Notes: generated from the sequence alone by a model not told the origin. Shown: positions 1 through 6,579, counted from the stretch's first letter. The stretch is DNA of 12,347 nt from Pseudomonadota bacterium (GCA_023422955.1 JAFAGG010000113.1:1-12347); one strand, 5' to 3'. Numbers and translations are program-made.

Positions 1-103
1 CAAGCTCAAGCAGTTCAGGGCTATCGCCACTCGTTATGATAAAACCGCTCGCAATTTCCTCGCCGCCGTGCACTTGGCATCCATTACTGTCTGGCTTAAT
101 TGA
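1..103 (+). CDS. IS5-family transposase, C-terminal end (cut by window edge)
   Basis: An open frame entering from the left edge (codons from base 2) gives 33 residues and stops with TGA at 101-103. The residues around RYDKTARNFLAAVHLASI and the terminal VWLN match the extreme C-terminus of IS5-family (IS427/IS5-group) DDE transposases as I remember them. The catalytic residues lie outside the window, so it is not possible to say whether the element is intact. The bases just after the stop (104-116, GGGCACGCC then CTAA) could be the element's right end followed by a YTAR-type target duplication, but the other end is not visible and this is a guess. The element ends within about 45 bp of the pilin control region. 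Confidence 0.75.
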   Translation, partial: KLKQFRAIATRYDKTARNFLAAVHLASITVWLN

Positions 104-146
104 GGGCACGCCCTAAGACTTGCGCACCTTACTGACAAAAATTAAT

Positions 147-159
147 GACAATAATTGTC
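147..159. promoter_or_regulatory. Upstream palindromic activator site 1 for the pilin promoter
   Basis: GACAATAATTGTC is a perfect inverted repeat (GACAAT / ATTGTC) around a central A. An identical 13-mer occurs 51 bp downstream. Its centre is about 126 bp upstream of the transcription start predicted from the sigma-54 promoter at 253-267, which is the usual distance for an enhancer-binding activator. PilR, the sigma-54 activator of pilA in Pseudomonas, binds TGTC-containing sites upstream of pilA, so a PilR-like regulator is the likely ligand (inference). Confidence 0.6.
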
Positions 160-195
160 GATTTTCATTAAGGAGGTACTTCCATTCATGGATGA

Positions 196-212
196 CTGAC
201 AATAATTGTCAG
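196..212. promoter_or_regulatory. Upstream palindromic activator site 2 for the pilin promoter
   Basis: CTGACAATAATTGTCAG is a 17-bp perfect inverted repeat around a central A. Its inner 13 bases are identical to the site at 147-159. The centre lies about 75 bp upstream of the predicted start of pilin transcription. The 51-bp centre-to-centre spacing is close to five helical turns, so both sites would face the same side of the DNA. This suits cooperative binding of two activator dimers, probably PilR-like (inference). Confidence 0.62.
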
Positions 213-252
213 AATTTTTAATAGAAGACTGCTTTTTAGCCCAAAAGCACGC

Positions 253-267
253 TGGCACACTCATTGC
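253..267 (+). promoter_or_regulatory. Sigma-54 (RpoN) -24/-12 promoter of the pilin gene
   Basis: TGGCAC-ACTCA-TTGC matches the sigma-54 consensus TGGCAC-N5-TTGC at every position, with the invariant GG at 254-255 and GC at 266-267 in the required spacing. Transcription would begin near 279, giving a 5' leader of about 37 nt to the ATG at 316. Major pilin genes of P. aeruginosa and related bacteria are classically RpoN/PilS-PilR dependent, which fits the gene directly downstream and the two palindromes upstream. Confidence 0.92.
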
Positions 268-315
268 GTATAGGAAAGGGTGGCAGGAAACTGTCCTATT
301 TCCAAGGGAGCTAAA

Positions 316-348
316 ATGAAATCTATGAAATCCATGAAGGTAATGAAA
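316..348 (+). repeat. Tandem ATGAA-type codon repeat in the pilin leader
   Basis: Three consecutive 9-bp units begin ATGAAATCT, ATGAAATCC and ATGAAGGTA, followed by a further ATGAAA. They encode Met-Lys-Ser, Met-Lys-Ser, Met-Lys-Val, Met-Lys. This places four in-frame ATG codons at 316, 325, 334 and 343. Only the first has a well-placed ribosome binding site. The leader would be 17 residues from 316 but only 8 from 343. Confidence 0.7.
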
Positions 349-852
349 CAACGTCTGCAGCGTGGTTTTACTCTGATCGAATTGATGATCGTAGTTGCGA
401 TTATCGGTATTCTGGCGGCGGTAGCGCTGCCGGCTTATCAGGATTACACCATTCGTGCCCGTGTGAGTGAAGGCTTGGTCCTCGCCTCCTCCTACAAAAC
501 CGCAATCTCTGAAACTTTTGCTGCTACTGGTCCTGCCGGGATGTTGGCGTGCACGGTCGCCACTAAAGATACCGACTGCCAAAGTATGGGTATCTCGCTC
601 GTAGAAAATAATAAAAACGTCACTAGTATTACATCGGATGCAACAGGTATTATTACTATTGCCTACACTACAGCGGTTGTTCCTGCAACAAATAACTTGC
701 TTGAATTGCGACCAATGACCACAGCTGCTACGCCCGCCACTTTTGATATGAGCCTTGCTGCTAGCGCAGGAGCGCCTTACCAGTGGGAGTGCGGTCCTGC
801 TGCAGCCACTGGCATTTTAGTTAAATACTTGCCAGCTTCCTGCCGCTCATAA
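316..852 (+). CDS. pilA: Type IV major pilin (PilA-like prepilin)
   Basis: This is the structural subunit of type IVa pili. The 178-residue precursor has a basic leader ending in Gly, then the prepilin peptidase site G|FTLIEL with the conserved Glu at mature position 5. A hydrophobic helix (MIVVAIIGILAAVALPAYQ) and the DYTIRARVSEG segment typical of beta/gamma-proteobacterial pilins follow. The mature protein is about 161 residues, with four cysteines. The last two (mature 142 and 159) would form the C-terminal D-region disulfide; 62 and 71 may form a second. The start at ATG 316 is chosen because AAGGGAG precedes it by about 5 nt. A GTG at 280 in the same frame sits at the predicted transcription start and is rejected. 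The gene appears monocistronic, with its own sigma-54 promoter and terminator. A minor pilin is less likely given the promoter and length. Confidence 0.93.
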   Translation: MKSMKSMKVMKQRLQRGFTLIELMIVVAIIGILAAVALPAYQDYTIRARVSEGLVLASSYKTAISETFAATGPAGMLACTVATKDTDCQSMGISLVENNKNVTSITSDATGIITIAYTTAVVPATNNLLELRPMTTAATPATFDMSLAASAGAPYQWECGPAAATGILVKYLPASCRS

Positions 853-879
853 AACACCTAGTAATTTCCGTGGTGTGAA

Positions 880-911
880 AAACGGGGTGCTTCGGCACCT
901 CGTTTGTTTTT
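880..911 (+). terminator. Rho-independent terminator of the pilin gene
   Basis: AAACGGGGTGC and GCACCTCGTTT form an 11-bp stem with one G-U wobble, closed by a UUCG tetraloop and followed by GTTTTT. It lies 28 bp after the pilin stop codon. Hairpin, stable tetraloop and U-tract are all present, so pilin transcription should end here, before the transposase remnant. Confidence 0.88.
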
Positions 912-1523
912 CTCCGTCCACGGTGTGCTACTACTTTGATCAGTGGAGCAAGCCGCGTGATGGGAAAGCGATGATCCTGCTTGCGCAGGCATTAAAAAAT
1001 CAGGTGAAACAAGAACGCAAGAACAACGCGCGGCAGCCCTCAACGACCTTTTGTATCGCGGACACACAAAGCGTCAAGAATGCGGATACGGCTCAGCACA
1101 AAGGAAATGACGCGGCAAGAAGGTGTCCGGCATCAAGCGGCATATTGCGGTGGATACGCAAGGCCTGCCCCATGCGTTGCATGTAACGACCGCCGAGGTG
1201 ACCGATCGGGATGGCGCATTGGCGATGTTTGCCCAGCATCGATCATCATGTGGGCGGTGGCCAAGGTGCTCGCCGATGGCGGTTATACCGGTGCTGCATT
1301 CGCTACTGGTGTCCACGCTGCGTTGGGGGCCGAAGTCGAGATTGCCAAGCGTTCCGAACTGCATCGCTTCGTTGTTATGCCCAAGCGTTGAGTCGTCGAG
1401 CGGTCGTTTGTCTGGTTGAACAAGTGCCGGCGGCGATTGTGGAAAAACTGCGAACGCAAGCTCGAAACCAGCCTGCAGTTCTTCATCCTTGTCGTACTCG
1501 CTTTGTTGTTGAAAAGATACTGA
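912..1523 (+). pseudogene. Decayed IS5-family transposase remnant
   Basis: Fragments of one IS5-family DDE transposase are spread over three frames. Frame 2 carries STVCYYFDQWSKP and the first catalytic Asp in ADTQSVK (codon 1061-1063). Frame 1 carries SGIKRHIAVDTQGLPHAL and TTAEVTDRDGA. Frame 3 carries VAKVLADGGYTG with the second Asp (1275-1277), then MPKR, a stop, and VVERSFVWLNKCRR with the catalytic Glu (1398-1400), ending with TGA at 1521-1523. Lesions: the N-terminal part, probably 80 or so codons, is absent; one base is missing near 1114-1116, where GCG-GC-AAG replaces the expected GCG-GGC-AAG; a second shift lies near 1240-1259; and TGA at 1389-1391 replaces the Trp codon of the family's PKRWVVER motif. 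The left boundary abuts the pilin terminator. No terminal inverted repeats are recognised. No functional product is expected. It belongs to a different IS5 subgroup from the tail at 1-103. Confidence 0.85.
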
Positions 1524-1602
1524 GCAGGTTTTTAGATAATCTGTATTGTCAGGCTAAGCTTATTTAGTGTGTGGAAAGCGGCAGCAGTCCAACTGCCTAT
1601 TT

Positions 1603-2388
1603 TCACCAAGGTTTCAAGTCAACCATCTCGAGAACTTTACCTGTTGCTTGATCCACGACCACACTCAAGTCTTGCGTTCTTCCCTTAAGAGGGAAGTAGC
1701 CCACCATTCTCTGTTCTGAAGAATATTTACTTATCAAGCTATCGACTGAAGCAGCCTTATCCTTGTTCAACTCTATTAACTGATCCAAAGGTTGCAGGCG
1801 ATTTGTTACCTCGTTTTTAAGGTCTGAATAAGGAACGTAATACTTAGGAAAATGCTGCAGGTCAGGTCCGCCTGATACGGAGCTGAACATGACTTCATTT
1901 CTTTCCTCGATATTTTCTGGCAACTGTGCGGCGACTAGTTTTGGTCCCCACACCGGTAATGTACGATAGTCACTTTGCCGTACTTCGGATAAGGCCTTTT
2001 CCGACAAGTCGTTTGCAAACACCAAATCAAAACGGTCTTTGACAAATACTATGTAAGCCGGTCGTGCAATATAAACCGTGTGCAAACCATAGAGAAGTGC
2101 GCTGACCTGCAGAATCGCCACAATCATAAGATCGCGGCGCAATTCTTTCTTATGGGGATCGAAGATAACCAGCGTAATGAGAGGACCCAACACTACATCT
2201 ACGATCAATATCAGAATGAAGATGTCATATACTCCACTTGCCAATGATAGGGGAGTCGGATACCAGACCATAAACACCAGCACCGCAACCAAACTTGCTA
2301 CGGCAATGGAGATCGCTAAATGTATTCCTCCAGCGCGAAAGCGGTTAAGTACTCGTTCCCTTTCCATCAAGCTCAATAAACGGGCCAT
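1603..2388 (-). CDS. TfpX/TfpZ-family type IV pilin accessory protein
   Basis: This 261-residue inner-membrane protein resembles the TfpX/TfpZ pilin accessory proteins encoded next to pilA in some Pseudomonas pilin groups, where they help pilin assembly at the surface. Three hydrophobic segments are visible: about 22-43 (IHLAISIAVASLVAVLVFMV), 54-76 (IFILILIVDVVLGPLITLVIF) and 87-107. The motif IARPAYIVFVKDRFDLV follows at about 107-123, then a hydrophilic, probably periplasmic C-terminal domain to residue 261. The start at 2388 lacks a clear ribosome binding site; Met8 is an alternative. In Pseudomonas the accessory gene follows pilA on the same strand. Here it is convergent with pilA and separated from it by a dead transposase, so it must have its own promoter. 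It is AT-richer than the core genes to its right, like pilA. The family call is from memory of the pattern. Confidence 0.8.
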   Translation of the reverse strand: MARLLSLMERERVLNRFRAGGIHLAISIAVASLVAVLVFMVWYPTPLSLASGVYDIFILILIVDVVLGPLITLVIFDPHKKELRRDLMIVAILQVSALLYGLHTVYIARPAYIVFVKDRFDLVFANDLSEKALSEVRQSDYRTLPVWGPKLVAAQLPENIEERNEVMFSSVSGGPDLQHFPKYYVPYSDLKNEVTNRLQPLDQLIELNKDKAASVDSLISKYSSEQRMVGYFPLKGRTQDLSVVVDQATGKVLEMVDLKPW

Positions 2389-2684
2389 ATAAGATCTTTT
2401 TACCTGCTTGGCTGTATGACGTAACTATGGGAGTCAGGATCTTTTATCCTGTGAATTTGCAATTTTACAGGGCTTCTTTTATTAACTATATGCACTGTAT
2501 CTTGCTTGCAACTGAGCAGGAGTAGGACAGCAGAGCCTTGGTTGGAGTTGTTTCATCTGCACCAGATTATTAAAAGCTGGTCAGTCTTTCCCTCGCATTA
2601 TTTTTTATGAAAAGGGATGCAGAAGCACGGCATCTGTCGGGGGATCGCTTGAAACGATTGGACAGATGCCTGAGAAGTGGATGA
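2389..2684. other. AT-rich intergenic region between the pilin accessory gene and moaC
   Basis: I see no convincing coding sequence. The region must hold the minus-strand promoter of the accessory gene, but no clear -35/-10 pair stands out. A 6-bp inverted repeat CAGGAT / ATCCTG with a 5-nt loop lies at 2435-2451, about 50 bp upstream of the accessory gene; it could be an operator or a weak leader hairpin. The moaC-proximal end contains the hairpin at 2629-2670, listed separately. Confidence 0.5.
2629..2670 (-). terminator. Hairpin downstream of moaC, terminator-like without U-tract
   Basis: GGCATCTGTC (2629-2638) and GACAGATGCC (2661-2670) form a perfect 10-bp stem. The 22-nt loop contains a small inner pair, ATCG / CGAT (2643-2646 and 2654-2657). 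It begins 15 bp after the moaC stop codon. No T-run follows the stem on either strand, so it may be a processing or stability hairpin rather than a canonical intrinsic terminator. Confidence 0.55.
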
Positions 2685-3200
2685 TCAGGCGTTTATAAAA
2701 CTCCCACTCTTTCCGCCATACTTTTCCAATAACGTGATGTTCGTCATCCTCATCCCTCTATCCACCGCCTTGCACATATCGTAAATAGTCAGCAACCCCA
2801 CCTGCACTGCCGTCAGCGCTTCCATTTCCACGCCGGTCTTGCCTATTGTTTCCACCTGCGCGGTACAGACGATGCTGGATTCATCCTCATTGATATCAAA
2901 CTCCACATTCACCCGCGTTAAAGCCAGCGGATGACACAGCGGGATCAGGTCGCTGGTTTTCTTCGCGCCCATGATGGCGGCGATGCGCGCGATGCCTAGC
3001 ACATCGCCTTTTTTCGCGGAGCCGGACTGGATGATGGCAAGCGTCTCAGGCTTCATGTGTATGGTGCCGGTGGCGATCGCGATGCGGTGGGTTTCCTTCT
3101 TTTCGCCGACATCGACCATGTGAGCCTGGCCGGATTCGTTGAAGTGGGTGAGGCCGTCGTTGGGCAGCGCGTTGGTGGAAGAGGTGTCAGGCTTGGTCAT
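2685..3200 (-). CDS. moaC: Cyclic pyranopterin monophosphate synthase MoaC
   Basis: MoaC acts after MoaA in cytosolic molybdenum cofactor synthesis, converting 3',8-cyclo-7,8-dihydro-GTP to cyclic pyranopterin monophosphate. The 171-residue protein matches the family over its length: THFNESGQAHMVDV (18-31), KKGDVLGIARIAAIMGAKKTS (63-83), DLIPLCHPLAL (84-94), GKTGVEMEALTAV (120-132), TIYDMCKAVD (138-147) and a C-terminal GGKSG. Residues aligning with the E. coli active site are visible: Lys64, His90, Glu125, Glu127, Asp141 and Lys144. About 15 extra N-terminal residues precede the conserved part. The upstream region shows no strong ribosome binding site, so the start is only probable. It is divergent from the metalloprotease gene, sharing about 56 bp, and stands apart from other moa genes in this window. 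Confidence 0.96.
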   Translation of the reverse strand: MTKPDTSSTNALPNDGLTHFNESGQAHMVDVGEKKETHRIAIATGTIHMKPETLAIIQSGSAKKGDVLGIARIAAIMGAKKTSDLIPLCHPLALTRVNVEFDINEDESSIVCTAQVETIGKTGVEMEALTAVQVGLLTIYDMCKAVDRGMRMTNITLLEKYGGKSGSFINA

Positions 3201-3256
3201 GGTAACAAATACGCAGAGTTAAACAGGTCGTGCCGGCCCCGGTTATCATAGGGCCC

Positions 3257-4789
3257 ATGGTGAAACGAAAAGATCTCCCATTGTACCTGCGGCCGCGCAA
3301 GCTCGCGGCAATCTGCTTGTCATTTTCGCTAGTTCTTCCGCTGGCATCCATGCCCGCTTCAGCACAAGGCTTGCCTGAACTGAGCGGCGCGGAAAGCGCG
3401 GCGCTGTCGCCGGCGATGGAGCGCAAGCTGGGCGAGCACATCATGCGCGACATCCGGCGCAATCGCGACTATCTGAATGACGCCACGGTGCAGGAATACC
3501 TGAACAACTTCGGCACGCGCCTGCTGACCGCTACGCCGGAAGCGCGCGGCGATGGCAATTACGATTACTTCTTTTTCGCGGTCCGCGATTCCCGCCTGAA
3601 TGCCTTTGCCTTGCCTGGCGGTTTCATCGGCGTGCATTCGGGACTGGTGCTGGCTGCAGACAGCGAATCGGAGCTGGCCAGCGTAATGGCGCATGAAATC
3701 AGCCATGTGGCGCAGCGGCATATTGCGCGCATGCTGGGCAAGCAGCAAAACGACAGCCTCATTTCGATGGCGGCGATTTTGCTCGGCATGCTTGCAGCTG
3801 GTTCCAATGCGGATCTGGCGCAGGCGGCGATGCTGGGCGGAACCGGTTTTGCCGCGCAGCGCCAGCTCAATTTCAGCCGCGAGGCAGAGCGCGAAGCGGA
3901 TCGCCTTGGCTTGCAGATCCTGCGTAATGCGGGGTTTGATACGGCGGGTGCGGTCAGCTTTTTCGAGCGACTGCAGCGCGCCAACCGCGTGTACAACGAC
4001 AATGCGCCGGTTTATCTGAGGACTCACCCGCTGACCACCGAGCGGATTGCCGATCTGCAGTCGCGCACGCAATCGGAGCGTTATCGCCAGCATGCCGACA
4101 GCCTGGATTTTCACTTGATTCGCGCCCGCTTGCGCGTGCTGCAGGAAAACACGGCATCAGGCCGTCACGATGCTGCGCAATTTTTTGCCACGCAAATGCG
4201 CCATCCGCAACCGGCGCAGCAGATTGCAGCACGTTACGGACTTGCTACCGTGGCGCTGCAGCAGGGCGAAGCGCCGCGTGCATTAAAGTTGCTGGAAGAA
4301 GCCCATGCCTTGTTGCCGCAAGTGTCGGAAGCGATACGAGGAGGCGCGCCCTTGCTCGCGCTGATGATAGAAGCGCAATTGCAGGCAAAGCAATCGTCGC
4401 AAGCGGTGCAAACGGCGGAAGCAGCTCGTAATCGCTTTCCTCTGTCACGCAACATTGCCTTTCAATACGCCGATGCCTTGATGGCGGCAGGGCAGGAGCA
4501 AAAAGCAGTGGATTTTCTGCGCGATCAATTGACGCTCTATCGCCAGGAAGCCGAATTGCATCAGCGGCTGGCCAAGGCCTATGCGGCGCAGGGAAGGATC
4601 GCCTTGCAGCATTCGGCGATGGCCGAGCACTATGCGCTGACGGGCAGTTTGCCGGCGGCGCTGGAACAGCTGACGATTGCTCGCCGCGCGCCCGATGCTT
4701 CTTTCCACGATCTGGCCGTTATCGATGCGAGAGAGCGGGAGTTTCGCGAGCGCTGGCTGGACGAGTTGAAAGAAACGCAAAGGCGCTGA
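3257..4789 (+). CDS. bepA: BepA-like periplasmic M48 metalloprotease with TPR region
   Basis: This is a zinc metalloprotease/chaperone of the BepA (YfgC) type, which in E. coli helps assemble or degrade outer-membrane beta-barrel proteins such as LptD. From ATG 3257 the protein has 510 residues (E. coli BepA has 487). A basic N-terminus, a hydrophobic stretch (LAAICLSFSLVLPLAS) and ASAQG give a signal peptide cleaved near residue 37. The zinc site HEISH is at 146-150. The third ligand, Glu213, lies in EREADRLG. The RTHPLTTERIADL motif contains His257, matching the BepA histidine that can block the active site. The C-terminal half is Ala/Leu/Gln-rich helical repeat, as expected for TPRs. An in-frame GTG at 3230 would add nine residues ahead of the signal peptide and is less likely; GTG 3260 is also possible. 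It is convergent with the next gene, 22 bp away. Confidence 0.9.
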   Translation: MVKRKDLPLYLRPRKLAAICLSFSLVLPLASMPASAQGLPELSGAESAALSPAMERKLGEHIMRDIRRNRDYLNDATVQEYLNNFGTRLLTATPEARGDGNYDYFFFAVRDSRLNAFALPGGFIGVHSGLVLAADSESELASVMAHEISHVAQRHIARMLGKQQNDSLISMAAILLGMLAAGSNADLAQAAMLGGTGFAAQRQLNFSREAEREADRLGLQILRNAGFDTAGAVSFFERLQRANRVYNDNAPVYLRTHPLTTERIADLQSRTQSERYRQHADSLDFHLIRARLRVLQENTASGRHDAAQFFATQMRHPQPAQQIAARYGLATVALQQGEAPRALKLLEEAHALLPQVSEAIRGGAPLLALMIEAQLQAKQSSQAVQTAEAARNRFPLSRNIAFQYADALMAAGQEQKAVDFLRDQLTLYRQEAELHQRLAKAYAAQGRIALQHSAMAEHYALTGSLPAALEQLTIARRAPDASFHDLAVIDAREREFRERWLDELKETQRR

Positions 4790-4811
4790 GTCGGCGCACT
4801 GAGCTGGCTTG

Positions 4812-5417
4812 TTAATGCGCGACCGGCATGGCCGGTTGCTGCACGAATCCGAAATGAGTGGAGAGATCGTCGGCAGGCAGGCGCTTCACGATCAGCGTGC
4901 GTCCCGCCAGGCGCAGGCTTAGCCGTGATGCTTCATCGCAGTTCTGAAGATGGGCCAGGAAGGCTTCTTCCGTGGGCGGTTGGTTGTCTAGCTTCAGCAG
5001 ATCCAGGCACTGCATCAGATCGCGATCGTCAACCTGCGCCACCTTGTCCAGCGCTTGCAGGATCAGGTGACCCTGCTCCGTCATCCATGCGGCATTCACG
5101 ATACCCAGCTTGTCCCCGGTATGCAGGGAAAATCCGTGCAGCGGATCGGTGCGTGCGATGAAAGGCGTCGCTTCCAGCTCTACATAAACCCGCTGTGGAC
5201 CATTCTGGAAATACCAGCAGCCGCGTTCGTCGCACTGGTAGTTGCGATTGATGAACTGCAGCAGCGCGGGATTGAGTATGCGTTCGCCCGGCAACTGCCG
5301 CGCCTGCGCCTGTTCATCGCGCATGCGCCAATCGCCGCGAGCATCCAGCATCAGCCAACCGTAACAGTGCGGCACATTCGGCCACTTGATCATCGCTTGT
5401 TTGACGATTTCATCCAT
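4812..5417 (-). CDS. Conserved protein of unknown function
   Basis: I do not recognise a functional domain. From ATG 5417 the product has 201 residues (MDEIVKQAMIKWPNVPHCYG). An in-frame TTG at 5432 would add five residues. It has no signal peptide or membrane segment, and looks like a soluble cytosolic protein. Notable features are a Trp/Tyr-rich N-terminal half (PNVPHCYGWLMLDARGDWRM) and a segment with CDERGCWYFQNGPQRVYVEL. Four cysteines are spread across the protein, but there is no clear metal-binding pattern. It resembles a DUF-type family found mainly in betaproteobacteria, but I cannot name the Pfam entry with confidence. It follows the alpha/beta hydrolase gene on the same strand with a 105-bp gap, so co-transcription is possible, and converges on bepA. 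Codon use is like the surrounding core genes. Confidence 0.75.
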   Translation of the reverse strand: MDEIVKQAMIKWPNVPHCYGWLMLDARGDWRMRDEQAQARQLPGERILNPALLQFINRNYQCDERGCWYFQNGPQRVYVELEATPFIARTDPLHGFSLHTGDKLGIVNAAWMTEQGHLILQALDKVAQVDDRDLMQCLDLLKLDNQPPTEEAFLAHLQNCDEASRLSLRLAGRTLIVKRLPADDLSTHFGFVQQPAMPVAH

Positions 5418-5522
5418 GACAAAAAGGGGCAAGTGAAAACAATGTTGGATCTGTGACGCCGGTCGCTAAGATTGGTTGCGTCGATTTCGGGATGAACGCA
5501 ATCAAAGACGAAGGGCAGGAGC

Positions 5523-6512
5523 TTAATGGCCCTGGGTCAGGAATTGCAGGATGCGTCGCGGCAACCAGGTCGAGTTGCCGGGCAGGGCACCGATTGCGAA
5601 ACCGACATGCCCGCCTTCCTGCGGATACTCCAGCTTCACGCAGGGAGCCGCCTTTTCAGGCAAATACTGCGCCGGCAGGAAGGGATCGTTCTGCGCATTG
5701 AGCACCAGCGTCGGCACCGTGATGTCCTGCAGCACATGGCGCGCACTGGCGCGATGCCAGTAATCGTCGGTATCGCGAAAGCCGTGCAGCGGCGCAGTCA
5801 CGACATTGTCGAATTCATACAGGTTGCGCGCGCTTAGCAGTTTGTCATGGGCGAACAGGTCGGGGAATTGATTCAGCTTTGCCAGGCATTTGGGTTTCAG
5901 GGTCTGCAGAAAGAAGCGCGTGTAGACCATATTGAAACCTTTTCCCAGCACGGCGCCGCCATTGGTCAGATCCAGCGGTGCGGAAATGGAACAGGCGGCT
6001 TTCACGAAGTCGGCCGCATGCTGCGATTCGCCCAGCCAGCGCAGCAAGGCATTGCCGCCCAGGGACACGCCCACTGCATACAGTTCGCTGCTGGGCACGC
6101 TCAGGCGTCGCGCCTGCATGCGGCGCAGGACCCAGTTCACTTCTTCCGCATCGCCTGAGTGATAGAAGCGTGGCGCATGATTGATTTCGCCGGAGCAGCC
6201 GCGAAAATGCGGCACCGCGCCTGACCAGCCCAGCTTCTGCACCGCCGCCATCAGGCCGCGCGCATAGTGGCTGTTGGATGAACCTTCCAGTCCATGAAAC
6301 AGCACGAGCAGCGGCTTGTCGGGTTCGCCATCGACAAAATCCACATCGATGAAATCGCCGTCCGGCGTATCCCAGCGCTCGCGCCGGTAAGTCACGGCGG
6401 CCTTGGCGATCAGCTTGGCGGGATAAATGGTTTGCAAATGTCCGCCGCGCAGCCAGCGTGGCGCGACATAGGAAGTCACTTCAGGAAGTGTATCGTCATG
6501 TAAAGCTGACAT
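5523..6512 (-). CDS. YheT-like alpha/beta hydrolase
   Basis: This is a putative serine hydrolase of the YheT / UPF0017 type; the physiological substrate is unknown. From ATG 6512 (MSALHDD) it has 329 residues. An alternative ATG at 6539 adds nine; neither has a good ribosome binding site. APRWLRGGHLQTIYP near the N-terminus is a hallmark of the family. LLVLFHGLEGSSNSHY forms the oxyanion region, and GVSLGGN holds the nucleophile Ser150. LNAQNDPFLP supplies Asp276 and EGGHVGF His302, so the catalytic triad is complete. There is no signal peptide, indicating a cytosolic protein. It lies downstream of the zinc-finger gene on the same strand; the long hairpin at 6580-6623 separates them. Confidence 0.9.
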   Translation of the reverse strand: MSALHDDTLPEVTSYVAPRWLRGGHLQTIYPAKLIAKAAVTYRRERWDTPDGDFIDVDFVDGEPDKPLLVLFHGLEGSSNSHYARGLMAAVQKLGWSGAVPHFRGCSGEINHAPRFYHSGDAEEVNWVLRRMQARRLSVPSSELYAVGVSLGGNALLRWLGESQHAADFVKAACSISAPLDLTNGGAVLGKGFNMVYTRFFLQTLKPKCLAKLNQFPDLFAHDKLLSARNLYEFDNVVTAPLHGFRDTDDYWHRASARHVLQDITVPTLVLNAQNDPFLPAQYLPEKAAPCVKLEYPQEGGHVGFAIGALPGNSTWLPRRILQFLTQGH

Positions 6513-6579
6513 GCGGAAGAAAGAGTGGCGGGAGGGCATTGGCGCACAAAATAGATATGCAGCCTTGCGCGAAGCGATT

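Noticed and set aside
280..315. Extended pilin start at GTG 280
   Set aside because: The predicted sigma-54 transcript begins about 279, leaving no room for a ribosome binding site, and it would give an atypically long 29-residue leader. ATG 316 has AAGGGAG in place.
142..582. 146-residue minus-strand open frame across the pilin promoter and 5' half of pilA
   Set aside because: It lies opposite the sigma-54 promoter, activator palindromes and prepilin leader, has no recognisable motif, and its composition is that of antisense pilin codons.
875..1186. Separate small protein gene starting at 875
   Set aside because: Its start lies just ahead of the pilin terminator hairpin, which its first codons encode; the rest is the first frame segment of the decayed transposase.
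1211..1567. 118-residue plus-strand open frame over the transposase remnant
   Set aside because: It is in a frame that carries none of the transposase motifs; the conserved segments lie in the other frames.
3359..4114. 251-residue minus-strand frame inside bepA
   Set aside because: It is antisense to the signal peptide, HEISH and EADR motifs of a clear metalloprotease, rich in Arg/Gln/His as expected of a shadow frame in GC-rich coding DNA.
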